Shown here piece by piece: positions 34,083 through 43,940 of a DNA stretch of 64,000 nt. The notes under the pieces are model-generated. The model had not been told where the DNA came from and did no database searches. It saw only the letters and a program-made list of their open reading frames with translations. Within the stretch, counting starts at the first letter, position 1, and each line of letters begins with the position of its first letter. The stretch is from Aneurinibacillus soli (GTDB taxonomy: Bacteria > Bacillota > Bacilli > Aneurinibacillales > Aneurinibacillaceae): positions 3,322,001-3,386,000 of the forward strand of contig NZ_AP017312.1 of the NCBI RefSeq assembly GCF_002355375.1. The letters run 5' to 3'. The position numbers and the translations under genes were made by a program.

Positions 34083-37000
34083 AAACGAGTATTGTAAACC
34101 GCCTGCGGCGTTTTCTACTCATTCCCCTTATCGCAATTCTGGCACTGTCAGCTATTTTATGGACGTTCAACCTTCGTGAACTGAACAACTATAATACATC
34201 TATGTCCAATCTACTTGAAAAGCGCAATCAACTGCGCCTCGTGCAACATAATGTTGAAGGGCTTGTTTCTGAACTACGTGGCTTTATGGCCATGCGGAAT
34301 GATTCCTTCCTTACCTTGATTGATACACGGCAGGCAGACGCACAAAGTCAAATTGAGGCCTACAGCCAGCTTCCACTAACCGGGAAAGAGCGAACATTCA
34401 TTGAAGGAATCAAACGTGATCTCAAGGTATATACCGATAAAATTATCCCGGAAGGCATCGCCCTTACTCGGGCCGCCAACTACCAGGCAATCAATACGAA
34501 AGCAGGAAATTCCCAGACCGGTTATACAAACTTTGTTAACAGCATCCGCAATCGCTTGGAAGCTCAGATGGAGGTATATACCGATGATATCGAGCAAGTA
34601 CAAAAAGAGCACCAGCGCTACATCATGTATTCACTAAGTGGGTTCCTTAGCCTGCTCATTATGATTTTGATTTTGTCCTACTGGGTTACAACGCGCTTTG
34701 GGCGCGAGATTGGCAAGCCGCTCGACGTGCTGACCGCTTCTGCACGTCGCATATCGCAGGGCGAGTACACACTCATTCCACCGTTGAATCATGATGATGA
34801 ACTTGGCGAGCTTGAACATGCCTTTAACCAGATGGTGCGTCGAATGGAAGAAAAAGAGAGCGATCTCTTATCCCAAAATGATGAATTAACCGCTCATCAG
34901 GAAGAACTATACGCGCAGCAGGTAGAGCTTGAAGAAGCCGTCCAGAAGCTGACGGACAAAGAAAATATTCTCCTTCGCCGGAATCAACTAAGCACATCGC
35001 TTGCAACTGAAATCGAAGTCGAAAACATGCTCAAACAAGTACTCGACAGCATGCTTGACCTCACAGGTTCTCAGATTGGCGCCGCGATTATACTTGACCA
35101 TGAACTGAAAGACCGTTTTGTAAGTAAAGGAATCTCTCACGAGCAGATCGACATTCTGCTTGCGCATATTTATGAAGGAATGAGCGGTCGTGCTATCGCT
35201 GAGAAAGGCGTGTTAACACTCGAACGTATGGCTCGCACCGACGAGAGTGGACACCATGCATCGTATCCTGTACATGATTTATACATGCCACTTTTGAACC
35301 GGGATGATGAGGTCGTAGCGCTGCTAGTCGTCACCCGTCTAAATGGATACGCCTTTACTCACGCTGACCTGGATGAATTCAGCGCACTCACCCGCCAGAT
35401 TTCACTTGCCGTAGAGAATGCGGTCGTGTACAAAAAGACCCAGCAGACTAGTCTACTTAACCAGGCGATTCTAAATTCAGCGCTCGAAGGCATCTGTCTC
35501 ATTGATCCACAGGGTGAACTGCTTGCTGTGAATCATTCCTGGTGTGATATGTATGGAGTTGAAAAGCCCGAAGACATTCAAACACTCACTATGGCAGAAT
35601 TATCGCAAAAAATTCACCAGCGCTTCAAGCAGCCAGACGAGATGTTTGCCTTCTACCATCAGGCTATTAATGGCACGCTTGATGAAACGCAAGAACTTAC
35701 TGTTGAAATTATCCAGCCGACATATCGGGTTATTCGCATGTACTATCGTAAAGTTATAAACGATCATGCTGGCGTTATTGGTTGGGTCATTGTCTGTCGG
35801 GATATTACACGAGAGCATGAGATCGATCGAATGAAATCCGAATTCGTTAGCACTGTCAGTCACGAACTTCGCACGCCGCTATCAAGCATTCTCGGCTTTG
35901 TGGAAATTATGCTTCAGCGCAAAATTAATCCTGACAAACAAACACGTTACTTGAATACAATTTATAAAGAAGCGCGTCGACTGACCAACCTGATTAATGA
36001 TTTTCTTGACGTACAGCGCATGGAATCCGGGCATCAGGAATACCAGAAAGAAATGATCAGCTTACGTAACGTTGTAGAAGAGGTCATAAGTGCCCATCAC
36101 TCCGATATTCATCCGATTCGTCTCGATTGCCGTACGTTGCAAGATACCATATGTGCGGATCAAGAAAAGATGCAGCAGGTTGTGACCAACCTGCTAAGTA
36201 ATGCAATTAAGTATTCGCCAAATGGCGGAACGGTCACACTCACAATTGATGTGTGCTCGGAACGACCACAAGATGTATGTCTTCACATTACAGACGAAGG
36301 TCTCGGCATTCCAGAAGATGCTATCTCTCACCTGTTTGAAAAGTTTTATCGAGTGGATAATTCTGACCGCCGTAAAATCGGGGGAACCGGCCTTGGGCTT
36401 GCTATTTGTTCAGAGATTATAAAAGCCCATAATGGCTTGATTCATGTCTCCTCCATGCTTGGAAGCGGAAGTACATTTACGATTTCACTGCCGACAGCGA
36501 TCACTTCCTCGCATGGGCTGCTTTACGCACCTCCTGCTCCTGAATCGACAAACAGTACACCCATAGTCGAAAAGGAGCTTTCTGGACATATTCTGATCGT
36601 AGAAGATGATGAAAGCTTGCGTGCGTACCTAGCTGAAGAGCTCGGTAACTTTCTTACGCAAAAGGGAATTAAGATCGTTCATGCATTGAATGGGGAGCAG
36701 GCATTACAATCCATCGCAGATGATCCACCACTTCTTCTCATCCTCGATATTATGCTCGGAGAAGGAAAAGACGGCTGGGAGATTTTACAGGAAATAAAGC
36801 GCCAGGAAGCCTATCAATCCATTCCGATTGTAATCTCCAGTGCACTTGAGGAACGAGAAAAAGGAATTGGATATGGAATCTCCGAATATTTAATTAAGCC
36901 GTATGCAGCTGAAAAACTTACATCAACCGTTTGGAATCTGCTTCAACAGCAAGAAGCAGAAGGGCATGTATTTATTCCCGAAGATCAAGAAAAGGATTAA
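34079..37000 (+). CDS. Hybrid sensor histidine kinase (extracellular-HAMP-GAF-PAS-HisKA-HATPase-REC)
   Basis: 973 residues. TM1 about 10-30; an external helical sensor about 30-180 (CHASE3-like pattern); TM2 about 182-203; HAMP about 207-260; coiled coil 260-300; GAF about 305-455; PAS about 460-580; HisKA with phospho-His595 (STVSHELRTPLSSIL); HATPase with N (VVTNLLSNAIKYSPNGG), G1 (ITDEGLGIPED) and G2 (GGTGLGLAIC) boxes; C-terminal receiver with Asp890 (LLILDIMLGEGKDGW). It senses an external or redox/ligand cue and passes phosphate through its own receiver, probably to the HPt of the downstream protein. Ligand unknown. Confidence 0.93.
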   Translation: MKTSIVNRLRRFLLIPLIAILALSAILWTFNLRELNNYNTSMSNLLEKRNQLRLVQHNVEGLVSELRGFMAMRNDSFLTLIDTRQADAQSQIEAYSQLPLTGKERTFIEGIKRDLKVYTDKIIPEGIALTRAANYQAINTKAGNSQTGYTNFVNSIRNRLEAQMEVYTDDIEQVQKEHQRYIMYSLSGFLSLLIMILILSYWVTTRFGREIGKPLDVLTASARRISQGEYTLIPPLNHDDELGELEHAFNQMVRRMEEKESDLLSQNDELTAHQEELYAQQVELEEAVQKLTDKENILLRRNQLSTSLATEIEVENMLKQVLDSMLDLTGSQIGAAIILDHELKDRFVSKGISHEQIDILLAHIYEGMSGRAIAEKGVLTLERMARTDESGHHASYPVHDLYMPLLNRDDEVVALLVVTRLNGYAFTHADLDEFSALTRQISLAVENAVVYKKTQQTSLLNQAILNSALEGICLIDPQGELLAVNHSWCDMYGVEKPEDIQTLTMAELSQKIHQRFKQPDEMFAFYHQAINGTLDETQELTVEIIQPTYRVIRMYYRKVINDHAGVIGWVIVCRDITREHEIDRMKSEFVSTVSHELRTPLSSILGFVEIMLQRKINPDKQTRYLNTIYKEARRLTNLINDFLDVQRMESGHQEYQKEMISLRNVVEEVISAHHSDIHPIRLDCRTLQDTICADQEKMQQVVTNLLSNAIKYSPNGGTVTLTIDVCSERPQDVCLHITDEGLGIPEDAISHLFEKFYRVDNSDRRKIGGTGLGLAICSEIIKAHNGLIHVSSMLGSGSTFTISLPTAITSSHGLLYAPPAPESTNSTPIVEKELSGHILIVEDDESLRAYLAEELGNFLTQKGIKIVHALNGEQALQSIADDPPLLLILDIMLGEGKDGWEILQEIKRQEAYQSIPIVISSALEEREKGIGYGISEYLIKPYAAEKLTSTVWNLLQQQEAEGHVFIPEDQEKD

Positions 37001-37017
37001 AGGAAAAGAGTGAGAGT

Positions 37018-38676
37018 ATGGCACGAGAAACACTTGAACAACTTTTTCGAAAAAAATATTATGCACAGCTTATAGAAGTGCAGTCGCGTTTATCACAGGA
37101 AGAACGTCTGCAGACTGATGTAAAGTGGCGAGAAGAAATCTATCGGGTACTGCACAGTCTAAAAGGAACAGCAGGTACGCTCGGCTTTGCTAACTTAACC
37201 CATATGGCAGAAACCGGGGTGTTGATGTTCTCAGAAAGCCACACCTATGCTCTGCCATCTTATATGATCGCCCCACTACATACGCTCATCAACGAAGCGA
37301 TTACGTACCTGCGTGTAGCTGAACACGCTCATGTTAGTGAAGATATTCTGCAGGAGATGCGGAATTTTAATGCTCTAGATGGCAAGCCGAAGCGGATTCT
37401 TGTTATTGATGATGATGAGATCCTTCTATCGTCCATTCACCACATGCTGTCTATGGGTGGATTTGATGTAGAAGTACTGTCTGACCCAAGCCATAACCTG
37501 GAGGAGATGCTGAATCGACAGCCAGACTGCATCATTTTGGATATTATGATGCCCGATACGGATGGCTTTTATGTCATGCAGCACATTCGCAATGACGTAC
37601 AGCGCGAGTTCACTCCGGTACTGATGTTAACCGCACGAGCAGATCTGACCGACAAGTATAAAGGATTTCAGTTAGGTGCAGACGAATACTTGACGAAACC
37701 TTTCCATTTTGAAGAGCTGATGTTACGCATCAAAACATTAATTTCCCGCGTGGAAAAGTATCGTTCCCTAACGTTGTACGATTCTCTAACAGGACTTCAC
37801 AATCGACGCTATCTGCTGGATCGCCTGCAGGAGCTATTCATTATGCATGCGCGCAAGCCGCAAAATGTGACACTGTCGATTATTGATCTGGACTTCTTCA
37901 AACGGGTAAATGACACATACGGGCACCCATGCGGTGACACGGTTCTCAAATCGTTTGCTTCTTTTCTCAAAGAGAAACTCCGGGAAACGGATATCATTAC
38001 CCGATACGGGGGAGAAGAATTCATTGTTGTCCTTCCGGATACGCCACTTGAGCAAGCACAGATTATTCTAAACCGGGTTCGTGAAGATTTCAGCCGAACT
38101 GAGATTCACTGTTCATGCCAGAATGTCTCCTTCTTTCAAACCTTCAGCTGTGGCATGGCTCAGATCGGGATCGATGGACACGACATTACCAGCCTGATTG
38201 AATACGCAGATAAGGCACTGTATCTGGCGAAATTCAAAGGCCGCAACCGCATCTGTCTTGCCTCCGAGCTTGGTGATGATGCTACAAACGGTGCAGCTCG
38301 CAAGAAAGTTCTCATCGCAGATGACGATATGATCGTGCAGGCGATTTTAAAAACTCAGTTGGCTGATACCGATTGGGATCTTATTTTTGCCAAGAACGGG
38401 CAGGAAGTGCTCAACATCGTTACGGATGTCACACCCGACCTATTTATTCTTGATGGCATGATGCCTGTTCTTAATGGCCTGGAAGCTTGCATGACTTTGC
38501 GTAAGCAACCACGTTTCGCCAAAACCCCCATCATCATGCTGACCGGGCGAGATGCCAAAGAAGAAATCGCTCAGGCACTGGATACAGGTGTTGATGATTA
38601 TGTGCTGAAGCCATTCTCCGCGATCGAACTAAAAGCCCGTATTAACCGACTATTTGTGCGTACAACTTCACGATAA
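37018..38676 (+). CDS. HPt-REC-GGDEF-REC diguanylate cyclase
   Basis: 552 residues. HPt about 1-115 with His46 (VLHSLKGTAGTLG); receiver 1 about 125-242 (Asp175); GGDEF about 252-415 with the active motif GGEEF at 331-335 and an intact inhibitory I-site RETD at 322-325, five residues before it; receiver 2 about 428-552 (Asp479). It should make cyclic di-GMP from two GTP under phosphorelay control, with product inhibition. ATG 37018 follows AAAGGAAAAGAGTG, 17 bp after the kinase stop. No membrane segment. HPt and two receivers in one cyclase make it an integrator of the operon's signals. Confidence 0.92.
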   Translation: MARETLEQLFRKKYYAQLIEVQSRLSQEERLQTDVKWREEIYRVLHSLKGTAGTLGFANLTHMAETGVLMFSESHTYALPSYMIAPLHTLINEAITYLRVAEHAHVSEDILQEMRNFNALDGKPKRILVIDDDEILLSSIHHMLSMGGFDVEVLSDPSHNLEEMLNRQPDCIILDIMMPDTDGFYVMQHIRNDVQREFTPVLMLTARADLTDKYKGFQLGADEYLTKPFHFEELMLRIKTLISRVEKYRSLTLYDSLTGLHNRRYLLDRLQELFIMHARKPQNVTLSIIDLDFFKRVNDTYGHPCGDTVLKSFASFLKEKLRETDIITRYGGEEFIVVLPDTPLEQAQIILNRVREDFSRTEIHCSCQNVSFFQTFSCGMAQIGIDGHDITSLIEYADKALYLAKFKGRNRICLASELGDDATNGAARKKVLIADDDMIVQAILKTQLADTDWDLIFAKNGQEVLNIVTDVTPDLFILDGMMPVLNGLEACMTLRKQPRFAKTPIIMLTGRDAKEEIAQALDTGVDDYVLKPFSAIELKARINRLFVRTTSR

Positions 38677-38705
38677 ATATCGAGTTGATATACGTACAAT
38701 ACCAA

Positions 38706-38757
38706 ACAAAAGGAGCCATCTCAAAAGTCGTAACGACAATTGAGATTGCTCCTTTTT
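38706..38757. terminator. Intrinsic terminator with nested inner hairpin
   Basis: AAAGGAGC..ATCTCAA pairs with TTGAGATTGCTCCTTT (38708-38753). The loop holds its own hairpin GTCG-TAA-CGAC. The same inner sequence recurs in the phaC terminator at 52272-52318. Confidence 0.85.
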
Positions 38758-38769
38758 GTAATTATATCC

Positions 38770-39663
38770 TTAGGTGAATACGACTGTTTTGTTTTTATGG
38801 ACAAGAATCCGATCTTCCACATGCCAGAGAACCGCACGGGCAAGCACGATCCGTTCGATATGACGTCCTTCTTTCTTCAAATCCTCTACGTTATCACGAT
38901 GACTCACACGACTTACATTCTGCTCGATAATCGGTCCGGCATCAAGGTCTTCCGTTACATAATGTGCGGTGGCTCCGATGATTTTCACCCCGCGCTCATA
39001 CGCCTGGTTGTACGGCTTTCCGCCGATAAATGCTGGCAAGAATGAATGATGAATGTTGATAACCTGATTACGGTAATGCTCAATAAAATATGGAGACAAA
39101 ATCTGCATGTAGCGAGCAAGTACAATGAAATCTGTGTTGCCTTCCATTAGTTCACGCTGCTTCTTCTCTACTTCCAGCTTCGTATCAGCTGTAACCGGCA
39201 GATGATGATACGGGATACCAAGAGACTCAACAAGTTCTCTTGAATCATCATGATTGCTAATTACCATCGTAATGTCTGCATTCAGATCTCCCGCCTGCCA
39301 ATTCCACAGCAGTTCGCGCAAGCAATGGTCTTCTTTGGATGCGAAAATCACCATTTTTTTCGGGCGACTGGCGAGTGTAATACGCCAGTCCATCTCGAAC
39401 TCGTCCGCTATCGACATAAATTCCCGACGCAAGTGATCGACTGTGGATTCCAGATCTTCCTTATAAAATTCGATTCGAATGAAGAAACGTCCCCCTTCTG
39501 GATCTTGTGTATACTGGTCTGATTGAAGAATGTTCGCACCATTCTCATATAAGAAACGAGAAACAGCCGCGACAATTCCCGAACGATCTGGGCACGAAAT
39601 AAGCATGCGCCCGACTCCCTGATACTTCTTCTCAAATACAGATGCTACTTTTTGTGCTGTCAT
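38770..39663 (-). CDS. purU: Formyltetrahydrofolate deformylase
   Basis: 297 residues. N-terminal ACT domain (about 18-85: GRMLISCPDRSGIVAAVSRFL) and a C-terminal formyltransferase fold (about 95-290) with the catalytic Asn-His-Asp set in INIHHSFLPAFIGGKPY and ATAHYVTEDLDAGPII. It hydrolyses 10-formyl-THF to formate and THF, balancing one-carbon pools; the ACT domain responds to methionine/glycine in E. coli. ATG 39663 follows GGAGG at 10-12 nt. Monocistronic. Confidence 0.95.
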   Translation of the reverse strand: MTAQKVASVFEKKYQGVGRMLISCPDRSGIVAAVSRFLYENGANILQSDQYTQDPEGGRFFIRIEFYKEDLESTVDHLRREFMSIADEFEMDWRITLASRPKKMVIFASKEDHCLRELLWNWQAGDLNADITMVISNHDDSRELVESLGIPYHHLPVTADTKLEVEKKQRELMEGNTDFIVLARYMQILSPYFIEHYRNQVINIHHSFLPAFIGGKPYNQAYERGVKIIGATAHYVTEDLDAGPIIEQNVSRVSHRDNVEDLKKEGRHIERIVLARAVLWHVEDRILVHKNKTVVFT

Positions 39664-39793
39664 TATTTTACGTGCCTCCAAAATAAAGGTTCAAAAAAAT
39701 CAATTTCCGCTTATTATACCGTATTTCTTTCCGCTGGAAAACGAATAAAATGATACAGACTGGCCATTCTACCGCATGAATGTTCGTCTTATG

Positions 39794-39823
39794 TAAAAAA
39801 GAGAGCTATCGTCAGCTCTCTTG
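39794..39823 (-). terminator. folE terminator
   Basis: AAGAGAGCT (39799-39807) pairs with AGCTCTCTT (39814-39822); the minus strand continues in a T run. Confidence 0.85.
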
Positions 39824-39833
39824 TCTACATCGC

Positions 39834-40424
39834 TTATTCTTTTTCCAGCAGGCGGAAGAATCGCTCTTCCTGTACCAGGTCTGTCTTAAACACGCCGCCA
39901 CGCGCAATCGTACGCGTCCGACTGCCCGGTTTCTTAATACCACGCATGGACATGCACAAATGCTCCGCTTCTACAACTGCAATCGCGCCGATCGGGCAAA
40001 CCACATTGTTCAACGCTTCTACGATCTGATTTGTCATGCGCTCCTGCACCTGTGGGCGACGAGCAAGAATATCAACCAAGCGAGCAAATTTACTTAATCC
40101 TACAATACGTCCGTCCGGAATGTATCCAATATGCACCTTTCCAAAAAACGGAACGAAATGGTGCTCACACATGCTATAAAAAGGAATATCCTGCACAATT
40201 ACAATGTCAGATGCCCCTTCAGCCGGGAATGTTTTGCCGAGAACCTCTTCTGGATCCTCCTGCAACCCGCCAAACACTTCACGGTACATTTTTGCAATCC
40301 GCTTTGGTGTTTCCTGCAGCCCTTCCCGTTCCGGATTTTCTCCGATTAGCTGAATCACTTCATAAAAATGCTGCTCGATCGGATCAGCAGCCTGTTTACT
40401 GGACTTAACTGCTTCTGCGCGCAT
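39834..40424 (-). CDS. folE: GTP cyclohydrolase I
   Basis: 196 residues. Catalytic and zinc residues are visible: MCEHHFVPFFGKVHIGYIP (Cys and two His), GLSKFARLVDILARRPQVQERMTNQI and EAEHLCMSMRGIKKPGS (second Cys). It converts GTP to 7,8-dihydroneopterin triphosphate, the first step of folate synthesis. ATG 40424 follows AAGGAG at 9 nt; the ATG three codons upstream directly abuts the ribosome site. Neighbouring purU also touches folate metabolism but is a separate unit. Confidence 0.95.
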   Translation of the reverse strand: MRAEAVKSSKQAADPIEQHFYEVIQLIGENPEREGLQETPKRIAKMYREVFGGLQEDPEEVLGKTFPAEGASDIVIVQDIPFYSMCEHHFVPFFGKVHIGYIPDGRIVGLSKFARLVDILARRPQVQERMTNQIVEALNNVVCPIGAIAVVEAEHLCMSMRGIKKPGSRTRTIARGGVFKTDLVQEERFFRLLEKE

Positions 40425-40591
40425 GGCGTTCATCTCCTTAGCTAATAACATAGAACAGATTTCAGCAGTGCCAGCGTCTGTTCTCCATAAAGTACACTGT
40501 ATAATAGTTATATAATGATTGCAAGTTGATAATGCGTTCAATATCATGGAAACAGAGCTTATAAGGCGCGCAGTTCTTTCTCTGATTCCTG

Positions 40592-41413
40592 CTATTTTCC
40601 GCTTATTTTCACCTGCTCATTCGCTAATACAAGTCGTGTTAACGCCTCCGCTACTCCACTATCATTGTTCGAAGCCACGATAAGATCAGCCTGTGCTTGC
40701 ACATCCTCCGGCGCATTAGCAACCGCTACACCAACGCCTGCAATGGACAGCATCGCCAGGTCATTATAGTAATTGCCAATCGCAATCGTTTCGGAAAGCG
40801 GTACACCAAGATGACTTGCCAGGTAATTAAGCGCCGCTCCTTTAGAAGTAGTCTTCTCGATTACATCAATATAGAAAGGGCCACTTCGCAAAAGCTGGAC
40901 CGGTAGACTCAGCTCCAGCAGATCGTTATACGCACGGTCAAGCTCACCTTCTGCACCGAACAACGTGAATTTTACCAGCCGCTCACGCAACGAGAGCGGG
41001 TCGGAGATCACTTTAGGCATAGCTAAATACTTGGTGTACATCTCCCGCACATCGTCGCGCTCCATGCTTTCTGTATACATATCAAAAGCGGTACAAAAAT
41101 CCGTGTGAATTCCGCGCATATGGCAGTATTCCATCACCGCTTGTACATCCTCCATGAAAAAACCATTCTCCAGCAGTATTTCCTGCGTACTGGAATGAAC
41201 CGCCACCGCTCCATTGTGCGCAACATAATACCCTTCAATCCCAATCTCTGTGAGAATGGGCGTTACACTATGTGGAGCCCGGCCCGAACAGAGCACCACC
41301 GTAACACCTGCTTCTGTTGCTGTATACAACGCTTCTTTATTTTGTTCCGTAAGGCGGTAATCATCCGTCAACAACGTCCCATCAATGTCAATTGCAACAA
41401 GCTTGTAGTCCAT
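40592..41413 (-). CDS. Cof-type HAD-IIB hydrolase
   Basis: 273 residues. HAD motif I DIDGTLLTDD with the nucleophile Asp, motif II SGR, a C2-type cap, and motif IV GNYYNDLAML. These enzymes dephosphorylate sugar phosphates or flavin/pyridoxal phosphates; the physiological substrate cannot be read from sequence. Several paralogues are normal in Bacillales (YcsE, YwtE, YkrA). Confidence 0.9.
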   Translation of the reverse strand: MDYKLVAIDIDGTLLTDDYRLTEQNKEALYTATEAGVTVVLCSGRAPHSVTPILTEIGIEGYYVAHNGAVAVHSSTQEILLENGFFMEDVQAVMEYCHMRGIHTDFCTAFDMYTESMERDDVREMYTKYLAMPKVISDPLSLRERLVKFTLFGAEGELDRAYNDLLELSLPVQLLRSGPFYIDVIEKTTSKGAALNYLASHLGVPLSETIAIGNYYNDLAMLSIAGVGVAVANAPEDVQAQADLIVASNNDSGVAEALTRLVLANEQVKISGK

Positions 41414-41498
41414 ATTTTTTGTCGTACTCCTCTACTCTTACGATTTCTATCCCACTTCTGTATCATACCATACCTTTAGATTTTCCTAACAGAAAGCT

Positions 41499-41541
41499 AA
41501 AACAAGCCTGATTCCCTAGGGGGAGACCAGACTTGTTTTTT
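41499..41541 (-). terminator. Terminator after the amt-DUF294 operon
   Basis: AAACAAG (41500-41506) pairs with CTTGTTT (41532-41538), with an inner CCCTAGGG-type stem and T runs. Confidence 0.65.
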
Positions 41542-41543
41542 CC

Positions 41544-42566
41544 TTAGGTATGCGTACGAACAAGCCGCTTTTGCTGAACTTTGAGAAAACCCAGCGCCTC
41601 TTTCCACTCTCGCTTCTGTTCACGATGCCAATGTTTAAGATCAATATAATTATGAAGAGGAACACCCTGCTGCCGCAATGCGAGATGATGTGTCAACCTG
41701 ACATGCAGGAAAAGACGTAATATATGAAGCCATGTATCCTGATCCTGTGCAGACAGGACACCTGCCTGATACAGACTGATAAGTCTTTCTTTTGTCCCCA
41801 CTTCTTCAATCTGATGCGTGAGTGACAAAATTCGGACCGTATTCACAATCTGGTAATATCCACCCTCTTTCATATCATACAGCCCGGCATAGTCTCCCCA
41901 TCGCTCATAATAAAGCTGACCGAACATGCCAAGCGGAATCGTATGTGCAGCCGAATGTTCCGCAAATCTCTTACGCAAATCGCGCCGCTCATACAGCTTT
42001 CGACGCAGCCAGTTACCCAGTAAATGCACCATTGATCGATCTCCATACACTCCGCGCATATCCGACGCAATCAACAAGTAGCGAATGCTGTCAAGCCCTC
42101 CTTCCTCCATCCAGCCCGCAAGCGTCTGCTTCCAACTTCTAATCTCGTGGCACCAGCGTGGGTTCGATGCCATCACATTTCCCAAACAAAGCGAATACCC
42201 GATTGCTTCCAGTTCAAAAGCGATCCGGCGCCCGAACTTCAAGAAATACACTTGATACTCCCGTTCACGACTTATATCTGGTTGCGTATCGTCTAAATCC
42301 CCATATACAATCCCATGATCCTGATCACTCGCCAGTGTCCGCTCCCGGCGCCCACCACTTCCAAGTTCGAACCAGCAATACGGTGCAGGCGGCGAACCTT
42401 CTCCCGTATCGACCATCCACTGCTCTGCCCGCATGACCGCTTCCCGGCACACCCGGTCATGCCCTTCATTAAGCACTTCATACTTCTCAAAAACAGGAAG
42501 AGACGAGACCGCCAATGCGGCAGCCTCGCTTTCCATCCACAACCTCGCGTTATATGGTACGCTCAT
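41544..42566 (-). CDS. DUF294 nucleotidyltransferase-like protein (GlnD-like fold)
   Basis: 340 residues. The N-terminal half has the nucleotidyltransferase signature WFELGSGGRRERTLASDQDH (G-S-x9-DxD), as in DUF294 and GlnD. The C-terminal half is the helical DUF294_C region (LRKRFAEHSAAHTIPLGMFG, VNTVRILSLTHQIEEV). No CBS or cNMP domain is present. It starts inside the end of amt (ATG 42566 or 42572; amt stops at 42550), so translation is coupled. Its target is unknown; modification of an ammonium-signalling partner is inferred from context, since no glnK follows amt. Confidence 0.82.
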   Translation of the reverse strand: MSVPYNARLWMESEAAALAVSSLPVFEKYEVLNEGHDRVCREAVMRAEQWMVDTGEGSPPAPYCWFELGSGGRRERTLASDQDHGIVYGDLDDTQPDISREREYQVYFLKFGRRIAFELEAIGYSLCLGNVMASNPRWCHEIRSWKQTLAGWMEEGGLDSIRYLLIASDMRGVYGDRSMVHLLGNWLRRKLYERRDLRKRFAEHSAAHTIPLGMFGQLYYERWGDYAGLYDMKEGGYYQIVNTVRILSLTHQIEEVGTKERLISLYQAGVLSAQDQDTWLHILRLFLHVRLTHHLALRQQGVPLHNYIDLKHWHREQKREWKEALGFLKVQQKRLVRTHT

Positions 42567-43899
42567 AAGCATGCCCTGCCGCTTTAGCCGATACTGTTTC
42601 CGAAGTAAAAGCGGGGTTCTCAGCCGGATCAAGATGTTCCGGATACCCATACACACCGTGCTCACTCAAGTCAAGACCAGTGATCTCCTCTTCCGGTGTA
42701 ACGCGTAGTCCCATTGTCACTTTGAGCAGGTACAGAATGGCAAAGCTAACAGCTGCTACATACAACATCGCACCAAGCGCTCCTACAACTTGCACGTACA
42801 GCTGATGCCAGCCGCCGCCGTAGAACAAGCCTGCCTGACCAACCCCTACCTTCTCTACCAGGCGTGGAGAAGCGAAAAACCCTGTTGAAATCGTACCCCA
42901 GATACCCGCAATACCGTGTACCGAGAAAGCAAAGACCGGATCATCCACACCTTTGCGCTCAAAGTAAAGCGATGTGAAGAATGTGATGATGCCCGCAATC
43001 GCCCCAATCACTACAGCGGCCCATGGTTCTACAAACGCGCACGCGGCTGTAATTGCTACGAGTGCCGCAAGCACACCATTCAGCATGCTTGGAATATCCG
43101 CCTTACCGAGTACAAACCACGCGATCAGCATCGCAGCAATCGCGCCCGCTGCTGTCGCCAAATTTGTCGTCAATGCTACATAACTAAAGAATCCATCCCC
43201 AATTGCCATCGTAGAACCTGCATTAAACCCAAACCAGCCAACCCAGAGAATGATAACACCAAGAACGGAGTAGACCTGATTGTGACCCGGGATCAGATTT
43301 GGTTTCCCATCCCGTGTAAACTTGCCAATACGAGGTCCAAGAAGCAATGTCGCTATGAGAGCTGCAACCGCACCTTGTAAGTGGACAACGGTCGAACCAG
43401 CAAAATCCTGCATGCCCATCTTAGCTAGCCAGCCACCACCCCATACCCAGTGACCAATAACTGGATAGATCGCAACCGTAAACAGAATACCGAAGACGAA
43501 ATATACAGATAATTTAGCGCGTTCTGCAAAACCTCCCCAGGCAATCGCCAGTGATACAGCGGCAAAGGCCATCTGAAACAAGAACTTCAGATCCAGCGGT
43601 ACGTGCGCCCACGATAGAGAAGAAAATACTTGATCCGCTTCTGCTCCACCAAGATGAAGCATCCATCCTTTCAATCCGACAAATCCATTACCATCTCCAA
43701 ATGTAATCGCGAATCCTGCCACCCAGAAGAAAATGCCCGTAATCGCAAAGCTGATAATCTGCTTTCCAGCTACGTGTCCAGCATTTTTCATTCGGGTTGA
43801 ACCTGCCTCTAAAAGCGCGAATCCTGCCTGCATGGAAATAACTAAGATTGCAGCTACAAAAACATAGGCAGAATCAAGCGCACTAGCTAAAGCTTCCAT
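42550..43899 (-). CDS. amt: Ammonium transporter
   Basis: 449 residues, about eleven membrane segments. The family signature and pore residues are present: an N-terminal FALLEAGSTRMKNAGH, the first twin-His position in GSTVVHLQGAVAAL, and the second in FSVHGIAGIWGT. A cytoplasmic C-tail of about 50 residues follows TM11 (LRVTPEEEITGLDLSEHGVY), which matches the gating and GlnK-binding segment. ATG 43899 is favoured by spacing from AAGGGG. Two perfect GlnR/TnrA boxes flank its promoter, so expression should rise under nitrogen limitation. Confidence 0.95.
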   Translation of the reverse strand: MEALASALDSAYVFVAAILVISMQAGFALLEAGSTRMKNAGHVAGKQIISFAITGIFFWVAGFAITFGDGNGFVGLKGWMLHLGGAEADQVFSSLSWAHVPLDLKFLFQMAFAAVSLAIAWGGFAERAKLSVYFVFGILFTVAIYPVIGHWVWGGGWLAKMGMQDFAGSTVVHLQGAVAALIATLLLGPRIGKFTRDGKPNLIPGHNQVYSVLGVIILWVGWFGFNAGSTMAIGDGFFSYVALTTNLATAAGAIAAMLIAWFVLGKADIPSMLNGVLAALVAITAACAFVEPWAAVVIGAIAGIITFFTSLYFERKGVDDPVFAFSVHGIAGIWGTISTGFFASPRLVEKVGVGQAGLFYGGGWHQLYVQVVGALGAMLYVAAVSFAILYLLKVTMGLRVTPEEEITGLDLSEHGVYGYPEHLDPAENPAFTSETVSAKAAGHAYERTI

Positions 43900-43921
43900 A
43901 TGCATATCCCCTTCCTTCTCG

Positions 43922-43938
43922 TGTTAACTTTCATGACA
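43922..43938. promoter_or_regulatory. GlnR/TnrA box, downstream (repressor position)
   Basis: TGTTAACTTTCATGACA is a perfect TGTNAN7TNACA. It covers the predicted start of transcription (near 43934), where GlnR represses in Bacillus. Confidence 0.8.
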
Positions 43939-43940
43939 TA

